A DNA stretch of 64,000 nt from Ophiura sarsii (Eukaryota; Echinodermata; Ophiuroidea; Amphilepidida; Ophiuridae): the NCBI GenBank assembly GCA_035610835.1, contig CM069454.1, positions 744,001-808,000 on the forward strand, written 5' to 3'. Made by a program: the position numbers and the translations under genes. Positions 11,636-21,480 of this stretch are shown here, piece by piece. Position 1 is the first letter of the stretch. The number at the start of each line of letters is the position of its first letter. Below the pieces are notes generated by a model that saw only the letters and a list, made by a program, of their open reading frames with translations, made no database searches and was not told the origin of the DNA.

Positions 11636-11947
11636 GGAAAAGTGTACTTTAGGTCCCAGATAACTGGTATACCAGTATTGTTCAATACAATAAATTTGGC
11701 AGTATCACTCGATACTGGTACGGTTTTATGTTTCAGTATCGGGCGATACTGGTACACATGCTACCAGTAGTGATTTGCCCCAGTAGTGATTTTGTCCCAG
11801 TATTGAACGATACTGGTATATAATTGGATACCCGTATCGCCGGATACTGGAACACTGCCTTTGTACCAGTATCGAATGATACTGTGTGTTTTAGTATTGT
11901 ACGATACTAGTACGTTCCAGAATCTGGGCCCTAAAGTACACTTTTCC
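11636..11947. mobile_element. Foldback MITE filled with GTATCG..CGATAC palindromes
   Basis: The ends are inverted repeats of 26 bp, 'ggaaaagtgtactttaggtc...' on the left and '...ccctaaagtacacttttcc' on the right, with one or two mismatches. The interior is made of at least seven imperfect palindromes of the form CCAGTATCGnnCGATACTGG. No target duplication could be fixed with confidence. Confidence 0.78.
11663..11915. repeat. Array of ~20-bp palindromes (CAGTATCGnnCGATACTG)
   Basis: Palindromic units include 'actggtataccagt' (11663), 'agtatcactcgatact' (11701), 'agtatcgggcgatact' (about 11736), 'agtattgaacgatact' (about 11801), 'gtatcgccggatac' (about 11834), 'agtatcgaatgatact' (about 11868) and 'agtattgtacgatact' (about 11893). 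Spacing is irregular. Confidence 0.8.
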
Positions 11948-12043
11948 TAAATAATCTTGCGCACCGGTTTGTACTAACCTCTTTCACTGCCCATTGGAAT
12001 TCAGCCACCAAACTGTTCCTGATTTCGCTAATATTCTACACAC

Positions 12044-12162
12044 CTTTTGTGCAGTCAACCAGTAGATTAGGGCCATTACCGTCAGGGCCAAAACACCAGA
12101 TTTTACGGGCTTTTGCTACATCTGGCATACTCCCTGTAGTCTTGTCTTGGGTTAACATCACC
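12044..12162 (-). pseudogene. EEF2: eEF2-like exon, IWCFGPDG block
   Basis: The minus strand reads GDVNPRQD at the start and [19 protein letters not shown] then LLVDCTKG at the end. This is the eEF2 segment 'GeV.aRqe...RARYLaeKYeWDV.[18 protein letters not shown].D.tkGv'. The RARYLAEKYEW stretch is mostly deleted, which shifts frame. The acceptor is 'gccacttag' at 12163-12164 and the donor is AAAAG|GTGTGT at 12043. It joins in phase to the SEAIEN end of the preceding exon. Confidence 0.9.
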
Positions 12163-12589
12163 CTAAGTGGCAAATATAATGATGTCAGAAGTAATACAAT
12201 GAGTCTTTATTTTTCATTCGACTCCAAAGATATTACATGATTCAAACCAAAGCCAAACACGTACATTTATTCTCATGGCAAAATGGTCCATTCTGTGGCA
12301 CAATTTTCAAAATATTAGAATGAAACTTGGCCCTAACATAAGATAATATTGGTGTTCCGGTGGAGGATGATAGTCAAATATAATGTTGTAAGCAACATGA
12401 CCGAAGATTTTTCAGACACACCCAAAATCTGTGTTCTCCAAAAATACACCCTATGAGGATTTTTCGTGTTAAACAAGTAAACCTATTGCACTAGAAGTAT
12501 CAAAAATGAGAGTTTTTATAGGGCTAAATTTGAACTCCACACATTCAACCCTATCCAGTCAGGCGATATTTTCCTGGGGATCAGGAGAG

Positions 12590-12725
12590 GGGGACAAAGT
12601 ATGAATTTCACCCAACAAAACGACACGACACCCCCCGGACCATCCGCACACCAGTCACAGGCCTCAACCACTGAGCTAAGCTGCCAATCGTCTCTCGGGC
12701 AACGATTTCATATGAAATTATCTAA
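12590..12725 (-). repeat. tRNA-derived SINE-like repeat (copy B)
   Basis: On the minus strand 'gcagcttagctcagtggttg' (A box) is followed by 'gtgcggatggtccggggg' and then 'catactttgtccccc'. It shares block order with 6330-6475. The B box is weak, so it is a SINE or decayed tRNA relic rather than a gene. Confidence 0.6.
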
Positions 12726-12915
12726 TCAATGCCCTAGCATGCGCACAAAGATAGTCACAGGCTGTAGTGAATCATAGTTCGTGTGAGTGTTAGGTTAATA
12801 CAACTGTTTCATTGTACTTTCAATTTTTATATAGATTGCAAAAAAGTCTTTTTTTGTGTGTTAGAATTGGAAAAAGATATGAAAGTTCTTCATTGTTCCA
12901 GATCCCATCTATATA

Positions 12916-13467
12916 CAGTCATCAAAAAAAGTAACTATACAGGTAATAAATGTACTTTTAACTCTAAAAATATATATCCTACCTAGAAATATTAAATAAT
13001 AAAGTTGTTGAGAAATTTATCTTCTTTAATATGAGATATTGCACGCTAGGATCGGTTGAATATTTAGGAAGCGACAATCCAAAATGTAAGGTAAAGTCAC
13101 AATCTCAAATTCACATTTTACATCTCAACACGGGGAAGAGAATGACAGGTAGCGTGTGTGTGGCGTATTGATCCATCGGAACAATGCGGCCGACTGTCCA
13201 AACTGCGCATGCATCCCCCAATTGCACTACCGGTAATCAATAAGATACCCGTAGATCTGGTCCGCGTGTAGAAAATAAAAATCGGACTTCTCCTTACATT
13301 TTTGAGTGCCACGTCCTCAATAATCACCCGATCCTAGCGTGCAATATCTCATATTAAAGGAGACAAATTTCTCAACAACTTTATTATTTAATATTTTTAG
13401 GTAGGATATATATTTTAAGAGTCAGAAGCCCATTTAATACCTGTATAGTTACTTTTTTTGATGACTG
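12916..13467. mobile_element. TA-flanked MITE with ~145-bp inverted arms, inserted in an eEF2 splice donor
   Basis: The left arm (about 12916-13060) and right arm (about 13325-13467) are ~90% identical inverted repeats, starting CAGTCATCAAAAAAAGTAAC. TA lies on both sides (12914-12915 and 13468-13469). The right TA forms bases +6/+7 of the eEF2 relic donor GTAAGTA, so the insertion landed 7 bp from the exon edge. No coding frame is shared by the arms. Confidence 0.9.
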
Positions 13468-13474
13468 TACTTAC

Positions 13475-13585
13475 ATTTTCTATGGCCTCAGACAGTCCAT
13501 CAGGAAAGGAACCGCTCTCATTTAGCCAGGCATACACAGTCAGATTCTGCTCCTATTGTCTCTTTGTAAGACACACAAGGGTTTT
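13475..13585 (-). pseudogene. EEF2: eEF2-like exon, SYRETV / FPDGLSEAI block
   Basis: The minus strand reads VSYKETIGAESDCVCLAK, then after a deletion FPDGLSEAIEN and the donor GTAAGT. In eEF2 this is 'dPVVSYrETV...s...CLsKSPNKHNRLfmkA.PFPdGL.e.Id'. The SPNKHNRL segment is missing, leaving a TGA in the upstream frame. The acceptor is 'attcctttccag'. Confidence 0.9.
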
Positions 13586-13796
13586 CTGGAAAGGAATAAC
13601 TAGATTTCATAAATATTGAGTTATCAGTAACCTTAGAATGGAAATACTTTCAAAGCATGTGGCATTTAAAACCTACATCTCAGGAGACAAGACATCTTCA
13701 TGTAGGCTATCCAGAATGCATTTGTAACTGAGCGTCAAATCACTCGGCTAATCGGAAGCATTCAGAACCGATCGTATCTTTTCGGATTTGAAATGG

Positions 13797-13905
13797 TCTA
13801 TAGGTAGCACAATATTATATGTTGTTATCTTCATTAGATAACACAATACCACATATTGCTATCTTCAGGAGATAACACAATACTACATAATGTAGTGTGT
13901 ACCAG
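13797..13905 (+). repeat. 34-bp hairpin minisatellite, segment 1
   Basis: Units of the form 'gttatcttcagtagataac' plus 'acaatactacatatt'. Within a unit GTTATCT and AGATAAC are reverse complements, so each copy can fold into a 7-bp stem. Confidence 0.85.
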
Positions 13906-14866
13906 ATATACTACATACATACCATGGTGCCACATCCATCCTGAGGACAGTGATACAATCAAGCTGGAGAGGGGAGCAAGGCAAGGTGACAACATCACCT
14001 AAACTCTTCACATCATGTCTCCAAGATGCCATCATAGGTAGAATAGACTGGAAAGACAGGGGCCTTAACATCAATGGCGAACACCTTTCACACCTAATAT
14101 TCGCCGATGACATCATCTTGATGGCCAAATCACCAGAGGAGTTCGAAAGCATGCTAACTGACATAGAGCCAGCAAACCAGTTGGCTTTAACATGCATCTA
14201 GGCAAGACCAAAGTGATGTTCAATGACCATGTCAACAAGTCCGTAATAACTGATTGATGAAAAACCATCGAGGAGGCGTACAGATATGTATACCTGGGAA
14301 AGACGGTGACGCGAGATGGTGATTTGCTCCCTGAGATAAAGAGGATTGGACTCGGTTGGGCATCCTTCAGTAAAGTGGAAAATATCATGAGAAGCCGTAA
14401 GACCAGTATGAAGATCAAGATGAAGGTTCTAAATGAGTACATTCTACCAGTAATGACTTATGGTAGTGAGACATGGGCACCGACCAACACCATGTTAGAG
14501 AAGCTTGCAGTGGCACAGTACAAGATGGAGCGCATAATGCTGGGCATTACCCTTCACGACCGAAAGCTAACACCTAGATTCGACAACAGACAAGTGTCAG
14601 CGATATCATCGATAACATCAGGACGGCGCAGGTGGGCAGGACACATTGCATGGCTAGCAGATAACCAGTGGACAGTCAGAGCAACAGAGGGGACTCCAAG
14701 AAATTGGACCCGTAAACGTGGACACCCCAAAACACGCTGGAGACGACCTTACCAGACAGCTGGGCACTACAGGGTCAAGACTAGCCAGAAACAGAAGTCT
14801 GTGGAGGCATTCTAGTGAGGGGTTCCTCTCAAGGGAGCGAACTATGTAACCTGATGATGATGATGA
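13906..14866 (+). mobile_element. RTE-type LINE fragment (RT palm to C terminus) with (GAT)n tail
   Basis: The plus strand encodes the RT segment with RGARQGD, HLIFADDIILMAKSPEEFES (catalytic ADD) and, after a frameshift between about 14180 and 14306, EIKRIGLGWASFSK, ILPVMTYGSETWA, MERIMLGITLHDRK and RRRWAGHIAWLADNQW. This pattern (TYGSETW, MLGI.L.DR, WAGH) is typical of RTE-class non-LTR retrotransposons and their domesticated-looking relatives. The 3' end has a 'gatgatgatgatga' tail at about 14853-14866, as RTE elements do. It is 5'-truncated (no endonuclease) and carries frameshifts at about 13990 and 14200, so it is inactive. It is inserted inside the 34-bp minisatellite. Confidence 0.88.
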
Positions 14867-16026
14867 CATACTGTTATATTCAGTAGATAACACAATGTTA
14901 CATATTGTTTTCTTCAGTAAATAACCAAAACTACAACTTGTTATCTCCGGTATAACACAATACTCTACACTGTGTATTGTTATCTTCATGAGATAGCACA
15001 ATATTACATATTGTTATCTTTAGTAGATAGCACACACAACACATTGTTGTATCCAGTAGATAACACAATACTACATACGGTTATCTTCTATAGGTAGCAC
15101 AATACTATGTTGTTATCTTCTGTAGATATCACAATACCACATATTGCTATGTTCAAAAAATAACGCAATACTACAGTACATAGTATTAGCTTCTGTAGAT
15201 AGCACAATGCTATTTATTGTTATCTTTAGTAGATAACCCGTCATCTGTATACTGTTATCATCAATAGATACCACAATAGTACATATTGCTATCTTCATGA
15301 GATAGCACAAAATATACACATTGTTATATCCAGTAGATAACAATACTCCTCACTGGTATCTTCACATAGCCCAATACTTCATGAGGCTATCTTCTGTATA
15401 CCACAATACTATATTTTGTTATCTTCCGTAGATAGCACAAGCTGCACATTGTTTTCTCTAGTAGATAGCACAATAGTATATATTGTTATTTACATAGATA
15501 GCGCAATGCTACATACTGTTATCTTTAGATAATGCAACACTATATATCATTATATTCAGTAGTAGCACAATACTACATATTGTTATATCCAGTAGAGAGC
15601 ACAATGCTACATGTTGTTATCTTCAGTAGATAACGCAATACTACATATTGTTATATTCAGTATATAGCATATTGTTATTTCCAGTAGATAACATAATACT
15701 CTACAGTACTGTTATCTTCACAGAGCCCAATACTACATGCTGTTATCTTCTGTATATAGCACAATACTATATATTGTTATCTTCAGTAGATAGCACAAAT
15801 TACACATTATTATCTTCAGTAGATAACACAATCCTCTACAGTACTGTTATCTTCACAGAGCCCAATACTACATGCTGTTATCTTCTGTATATAGCACAAT
15901 ACTATATATTGTTATCTTCAGTAGATAGCACAAATTACACATTATTATCTTCAGTAGATAACACAATCCTCTACAGTACTGATATCTTCACAGAGTCCAA
16001 TACTACATGCTGTTATCTTCTGTATA
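14867..16026 (+). repeat. 34-bp hairpin minisatellite, segment 2, with 135-bp higher-order repeat
   Basis: More than 30 diverged copies of a ~34-bp unit with 'gttatcttcagtagata' and 'gcacaatactacatatt'. Near 15700-16021 a block of four units (135 bp) repeats with few changes, which creates a 45-residue periodic open frame without coding meaning. Confidence 0.9.
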
Positions 16027-16249
16027 CAGGGTGTATCAAAAAAAAATCCCATTGTACAAACCAGTAAATGACATGGTTTACACAAAGTACGCTAGTTTTC
16101 TTATTTTTCATCGGATTGATCTCATATTTTCAGGATATCATAATAATTAATTGGGCTTTACATTGAGACTAAATTGGTCATGGTCCAATGATTATAATAA
16201 GAATTACACTGTCATGAATCAGAGTCCTATTTTTTTTTGATATACCCTG
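16027..16249. mobile_element. Small TA-flanked MITE inside the minisatellite
   Basis: The ends CAGGGTGTATCAAAAAAAAA and, reversed, CAGGGTATATCAAAAAAAAA differ at one base. They are bounded by TA at 16025-16026 and 16250-16251. The 223-bp body has no frame. The minisatellite resumes at once on the far side. Confidence 0.88.
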
Positions 16250-16400
16250 TATAGCAATATACTACATATTGTTATCTTCAGTAGATAGCACAAATTACAC
16301 ATCATTAGCTCTACATGTAGTAGATAGCACAATAGTATATTGTTATCTTCCATAGATAGCACAATACTACATATTGTTATCTTCAGTAGATAGCAGAAAT
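16250..16400 (+). repeat. 34-bp hairpin minisatellite, segment 3
   Basis: Four or five further units of the same array after the MITE insertion, ending at 'gatagcagaaatacc'. Confidence 0.85.
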
Positions 16401-16900
16401 ACCCAGGGCTTGAAATAAGCAGGAGCAAGGAGCAAATATACCCAACTAAACCTCAAAATGCCTCTGGTTCGTATCAACTTTTACATTGATTATTGCCTCT
16501 GGGTATCATATTTATTCCTTTGTACTCATCTTCAGGATAACATATTCTTGTGGTTTTGCCCTTTAACTCTTTCCCTGACAAATTGATTTGTGAAGAAATT
16601 GTGAATTTGCACATGCATGTAAATATCAACTTATAATTTGAATATGAGACTCTGTAAGGTAGTAAAACATATATATTCTGAAAGCTTATAAATTAATGGC
16701 CGGACACTTCTGTGAAAATTTCAACGATACCGGACGATCGTGGCGGTTGCCATGGTAACCGTTACCCAGCATGCAATGTTTGTAACATCTTTTTTTACAA
16801 ATATTTAGTAGTCCTGTATGAAAACTATACTACTTGAGCCCTTCAAAATGCTTTCAAGAGATGGGCATTATAATTCTGAACATTTTGATACCAAATTTTC
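16401..16900. other. Unassigned intron-like sequence
   Basis: No gene or clear repeat was recognised between the two tandem arrays. Confidence 0.35.
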
Positions 16901-18560
16901 TGTAGTGGGTTATTCGGTTATAGCGCAACGACCAGAATCGTGTACGATCAGCACGTCAAATATACCGACCCCATAAATATCACGACCCCATAATTTTAAT
17001 GTGAGGGACGTTAAAAACGGAATACTAGACCATTTTAGTGTTAAAAATACCAATGTGTGCGCGCTTTGCACGTATTAGTTTCAATGTTTCATTATTCAAG
17101 CTTAACAAGAGGGCTTCAGGAACGTTTTTCTGGACCATTTTTGTTTAAAAACTGGTTTTTTTCTTGCTCGATTCGCGCTCACTTTTTCAACATGTTTCAA
17201 CATTATAATGGGTCTCAAAACACACGAAATATTCTAAATATTATGTGGGGATGTTAAAAACGTCATACTGGACCATTTAAGATTTAAGTGTTAGAAATGT
17301 CAATTGTTGCGTACATCGCACGCATTATTCAAGCTTAACAAGATGGCATTGCAGGACAGTTTTCCATGACCATTTTAGTTCAAAAACTGATATATATTTT
17401 CTACAGGTTTTAACATTATAATGGCCTCAAACCATGCCAAATATTCTAAATATTATGTTGGGGACGTTAAAAACGTCATAAATTAAGTGTTAGAAATGTC
17501 AATTTTTGCGTACTTCGCGCATAAGTTTCAATGTTTCATTATTCAAGCTTGACAAGATGGCTTCAGGACAGTTTTCCATGACCATTTCAGTTAAAAAAGT
17601 CAAAAAGCGCGAATATTTACTGCAGGTTTTAACATTATATGGGCCCTCAGGCCCACAAAATATTCTAAATATATGGGGCCGTTAAAAACATCATACTGGA
17701 CCAAACGACCGTGTAAACAAACATACAAAGTTTTAATGCAAAAACCACACCAACATGTTTAATATTAGGTGGGGGACGTTACTATCATACTGGACCATAA
17801 GTGTTAGAAATGCAATTTTTTGCGCACTCCGCGCGCGTATTGTTATTAATCTTTCACTATTTAAGGTTAACAAGGTTGCTTCAGGACAGTTTTCCATGAT
17901 ATGACCATTTTTAGTTAAAACCCAAAGATTTTGCGCGCTTTGAGCGCATATTTTCTACAGGTTTTAACATTTTAATGGCCCTCAAACCATACCAAATATT
18001 CTAAATATTATGTGGGGGACGTCAAAAACATCATACTGGAAAATGTCAATTTTTGCACGCTTCGCGCGGTTTAATTTCAATATTTCATAATCTTAACAAG
18101 GTGGCTTCAGGACAGTTTTCCATGACCAATGTTAGTTCAAAAACTCAAAAATTGTGTGCGCTCTGCGCGAATACAGGTTTTATCATTATAATGACCCTCA
18201 AACCACACACAAAATTCAAAATAATATATGGGAACGTTATTATCATACAGGACCATTAGTGTTACAAATGCAGCGTGCACGTTAATATTTCATTATTTAT
18301 ATTTACATTTTTTCATGACCATTTTAGTTCAAAAACTCAAAATTTTGCACGCTCCGCGCTAATGTTTTCTAGAGGTTTTAATATAATAATGGCCCTCAAA
18401 CCACACCAAATACTGTAAATACTATGTAAGGGACGTTAACAACGTCATACTGTACCTTTTTAGTGTTAAAATCACAATTTTGTGCGCGCTTCACGCATAT
18501 TAGGTTCAACGTTTCAATATTTAAGATCAACAAGATGGCTTTAGGTTTTTTTGGCCCCCC
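16900..18560 (+). repeat. Degenerate satellite, unit about 200-241 bp
   Basis: Landmark text 'ggacgttaaaaacgtcatactggacc' and its variants recurs at about 17010, 17253, 17467, 17681, 17777, 18023, 18234 and 18434. Between landmarks the order 'gttagaaatgtcaattttt', 'gcgcgctt', 'caagatggcttcaggac', 'agttttccatgacc' and 'ttttaacattataatgg' is kept. One unit (about 17681-17777) is truncated. Confidence 0.88.
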
Positions 18561-18784
18561 CATCCAAACAGTCCTGGATACGCCATTGACTGATGAATGA
18601 TGACCATAATGTATTGTACATTATTGTTAATGTACATGTATATGTATGTATGTTTTTTGTAATTTCTGTTTGTTGTTGAGCACTATAAAAAATATTAAAA
18701 AAACACACGCTCCATTTGAAGCATTAGAGAGAAGAAAAAAATGATGATTATATTACTTTACAACACACACTATACTGGAGGTTA

Positions 18785-19035
18785 TGTCAAGGTGTGATCT
18801 ATGTCAATGCGTGCACCATGCGCTTTGTTTTGATTCGTTGTTCATGCAGCAGGCGTTCACCAATTTTCAATAAATGCATATATTTTGTTTCTTGAAAAAT
18901 TAGAAAAATCAATCACAATAGCACTCACCCTTCGGGGTCATGCCATTATTGACACATCAACATCAGCGCACATGCATTGATTTGTCTATTTTTTCTCGGA
19001 ACAGCACATGCATTTATTGACCTATAATTATACCA
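18785..19035 (-). repeat. Dispersed repeat, inverted copy of 4560-4915
   Basis: The reverse complement shares ordered blocks with 4560-4915, including 'agacaaatcaatgcatgtg' and 'aacaacgaatcaaaac'. It lies just inside the intron after the first eEF2-like exon. Confidence 0.7.
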
Positions 19036-19056
19036 TCTTCTGACCTTATCACTTAC

Positions 19057-19238
19057 CGTTGACATAGTCGACCACCGCAAGAGCCCCATCAGTGACACGT
19101 CGAGCGGCTGTTACCTCTGATGAGAAGTCATTATATCCGGGTGAGTCAATCAAGAAGCCATTGCCGTCCTTTTCTTGCTCTATGAATTCCAAATCTTTTT
19201 CTGGTAACTCATAGTACATGTACACAAAGAGATGGCTC
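19057..19238 (-). pseudogene. EEF2: eEF2-like exon, G domain block
   Basis: The minus strand reads [20 protein letters not shown], then [15 protein letters not shown] and [15 protein letters not shown]. In eEF2 the G3 motif is DSPGHVDFSSEV. Here the switch histidine is tyrosine, V is N, and three residues before IDSPG are deleted. Upstream, 'GAISL' lies in another frame, so an insertion shifts the frame. The acceptor is 'tttgttttag' (19239-19240) and the donor G|GTAAGT (19056). The motif damage makes GTPase function unlikely. Confidence 0.9.
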
Positions 19239-20099
19239 CTAAAACAAAATATACAGGGTGAGTAAAAAAACACTTGAATTAATTTGTGGAATCTGTACTT
19301 GAATTAAATCATTTATTGGAACACAGGGTGCAATTCATTATGTATGCGGTGGTGTTTGCTCATTTATTTTATGGTTGAATGGATTTCAAATTGGGGAAAT
19401 AAAAGATTCAAATTGCAGCATACTTGATGTTATAAAGGAAATGAGGTATGAGCAAGGTCTATCTGTATAATGCCTTGGAATATCTGAACAAGATGTATGT
19501 ATTCAATTGATTCAATAAAATTAGTTAGAAAATCACACAAATATGTCCAAAACACAGTTGTGGTTAAAAAAATAGTCATAATCTATAAAAAAGAAACCAT
19601 GAAATCTTGTGATTCTTTTTGTCGGCATAGTTTCTCTTCAAATTGTGGTCAGAAATATTTTTAATATTTGAATATAAAACTGTTGGATGAATTAACACTA
19701 TAGAGGTGGGAGCAGGGAAGGCAAAATGACCCCTGAAAATATATACCCTCCACTTGGGTACTTAACAAAAGTGAAAAACAATTGTTGGGATCTTGTTGGC
19801 GCATCACATTACGTTCACCTGAACCCTTGACAAACAGCGCTATTATGCAGTTTTCAAATCCTTATAATTTGATGCGCCAACCAGACCCCGTTAAATAAAC
19901 CATAGAATGTATATGTTTGAAGAAGAAAAAAATATGTGATTTTAGCTGAAACATAATTTTATAGACCGATTTACACGCACGTTGCATGCATGGGTAAAAG
20001 CCGACTTATAAGTAACAAAATCAGTACGCTCGGAGGTGCTGGCTTCTATAAAACAACCTCATGACCCCGGGTTCATCTTCAGATATGATAAGACGTACC
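19239..20099. other. Unassigned sequence upstream of the eEF2-like exon
   Basis: The first eEF2 exon (with the AHVDHGKST P-loop) should lie on this side on the minus strand but was not found. A lone 'cagggtgagtaaaaaaacac' at 19254 resembles a mariner terminus, but no partner end was found. Confidence 0.35.
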
Positions 20100-20580
20100 G
20101 TTTGTGTTAAAAACGCACACACCATGCTTTTCGGTGATATTATTGACAATAATATAAATGCACACACCTATGCTCTTCGGTGATATTATTGACAATTAGG
20201 GCTGTGACTTATACCCGGGAACCCGGGTACCCACCCGCTATTCCGGGTACCCAATTGGGTACCTGGAATAGCGGGCGGGTACCCGGGTTCCCTGGTATAA
20301 GTCAATTGGGTACCCAGGTACCCGAAATGTTTTTAAAAAAAAGAAGGGTTTTTTTACAAGTTTTATTTTTTTTTGGTACAAATTTGTCCCCCAAATTACC
20401 TCTATTAAAACCCCATACATCATTTTGGGGACACATTTGTACTTTAAAAAATTCGGGTACCCGGGTGGGTACCCGTCCGAAAAACGGGTCGGGTACCCGG
20501 GTACGAAACTACCCGTGCATTCACAGCCTTATTGACAATAATATCACCGAAGAGCATAGCCTATAGATAGGTGTGTGCTA
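20100..20580. repeat. Palindromic repeat with a hAT element in its apex
   Basis: 'gcacacacctatgctcttcggtg' plus 'atattattgacaa' on the left is mirrored on the right by 'attgacaataatatcaccg' plus 'aagagcatag' and 'aggtgtgtgc'. A further partial copy of the left arm lies at about 20115-20160. The hairpin apex 'attattgacaataat' is split by the element at 20196-20530. Confidence 0.82.
20196..20530. mobile_element. hAT-like MITE rich in CCCGGGTACCC
   Basis: The ends are short inverted repeats around GGCTGTGA / TCACAGCC, flanked by the 8-bp duplication ATTGACAA (20188-20195 and 20531-20538). The body is made of direct and inverted copies of 'acccgggtaccc' and 'gggtacccaattgggtacc'. No transposase is present. 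Because the insertion site is itself palindromic, the duplication is slightly less certain than for the other hAT elements. Confidence 0.78.
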
Positions 20581-21480
20581 AATATGATTGTCAGAAGAAA
20601 AACGGAAATTGCGCGAGTGTCGCTCTACCTGTGCTATTGTCGCTCATTTTGTGCTATTGGTGCTTTAATTGATTGTCGGAAGAAAAACATGAATGACACG
20701 AATGCTGCTCGTCTGTGCTATTGGTGTTATCCGCAATATAATTATTGATTGTCAGAAGAAAAAACGCAAATCGCGCGAATGATGCTCAACTCCTGCACGC
20801 TTTGTCCAGATGCTATTGTCGCTATTAATTGTCGGAACGCGGGAACTCGCACTACCGCTGTTGTCGCTATATTGATTGTCGCTTTTGTGCGATCATTCTA
20901 ATGCCATTGCCTTGTACTGCTTGCTCACACCCGTGCTCTTCTGTGGTATTTTCGTTATTGATTGTCGCTATCACTTAAAATAGCGCGATCATAATTCATA
21001 TGCTCTAATGCGATTGCCTTTACTGCGCGCACTATTGCTGCAGTGCACACACCTGTGCTCTTTTGTGCTATTGTCGCTATACTCTATTTGGCTTCCTCTG
21101 GACAGTGACGTAACTTAACAGGCGCAGCTTTTATGCACGCGTACATGTATCTTATGTGATGCAATTAGTAGAATACGCGCTTACGTCACTGTCTCGTGAT
21201 TGCATAAAATAGCGCGCTCATATGCTCCTGACGCGATTGCCTTACTGCTCGCACTATCGCACATGCCCATGCTCTTCTATCCTACTATCGTGTAAAATAG
21301 CGCGATCATGCTCCTAATGCCGATTGCCATGACTGCTCGCACACACCTATGCTATTGTCGCTATTGATTGTCGCTATCGCGTAAAATTGCGCAATATGCT
21401 CCTAATGCGATTGCCTTACTGCCATGACTGCTCGCACTTGTGGCTCTTTTGTGCTATTGTTGCTATTGACAGTTTGAGCG
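20580..21480 (+). repeat. Degenerate interspersed short-motif repeat
   Basis: 'gtgctattgtcgctatt', 'gattgtcggaagaaaaac' and 'ctcctaatgcgattgccttactg' recur many times in loose order over about 900 bp. This looks like an old, decayed satellite. No frame is conserved. Confidence 0.7.

Larger units (their letters stand above)
10356..19238 (-). pseudogene. EEF2: Unprocessed eEF2 (translation elongation factor 2) pseudogene
   Basis: Four blocks on the minus strand match eEF2, the GTPase that moves tRNA and mRNA through the ribosome. In transcription order they are: 19238-19057 (G domain, residues about 75-125 of the ~850 in eEF2), 13585-13475 (around residue 580-620), 12162-12044 (about 620-670) and 10542-10356 (about 700-760). 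The order and orientation are those of the real gene. Each block has an AG acceptor and a GT donor, so this copy kept its introns and is not a retrocopy. Every block is damaged: deletions, frameshifts, a stop and replaced conserved residues. Missing are the first exon(s), the long middle of the protein, the block between 12044 and 10542, and the C terminus. The introns are packed with satellites, MITEs and an RTE LINE. A functional eEF2 must exist elsewhere in the genome. Confidence 0.85.

Noticed and set aside
15648..16067. 139-codon open frame with a 45-residue repeat
   Set aside because: It is a by-product of the 135-bp higher-order minisatellite, which has no stop in that frame; it also crosses a MITE boundary.
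13797..16400. Possible CRISPR array (regular ~34-bp repeats)
   Set aside because: The units are contiguous diverged tandem copies with no unique spacers, no leader and no cas genes, in a eukaryotic genome.
19252..19300. Mariner-like terminus 'cagggtgagtaaaaaaacac'
   Set aside because: A TA precedes it, but no inverted partner end could be found in the next kilobases.
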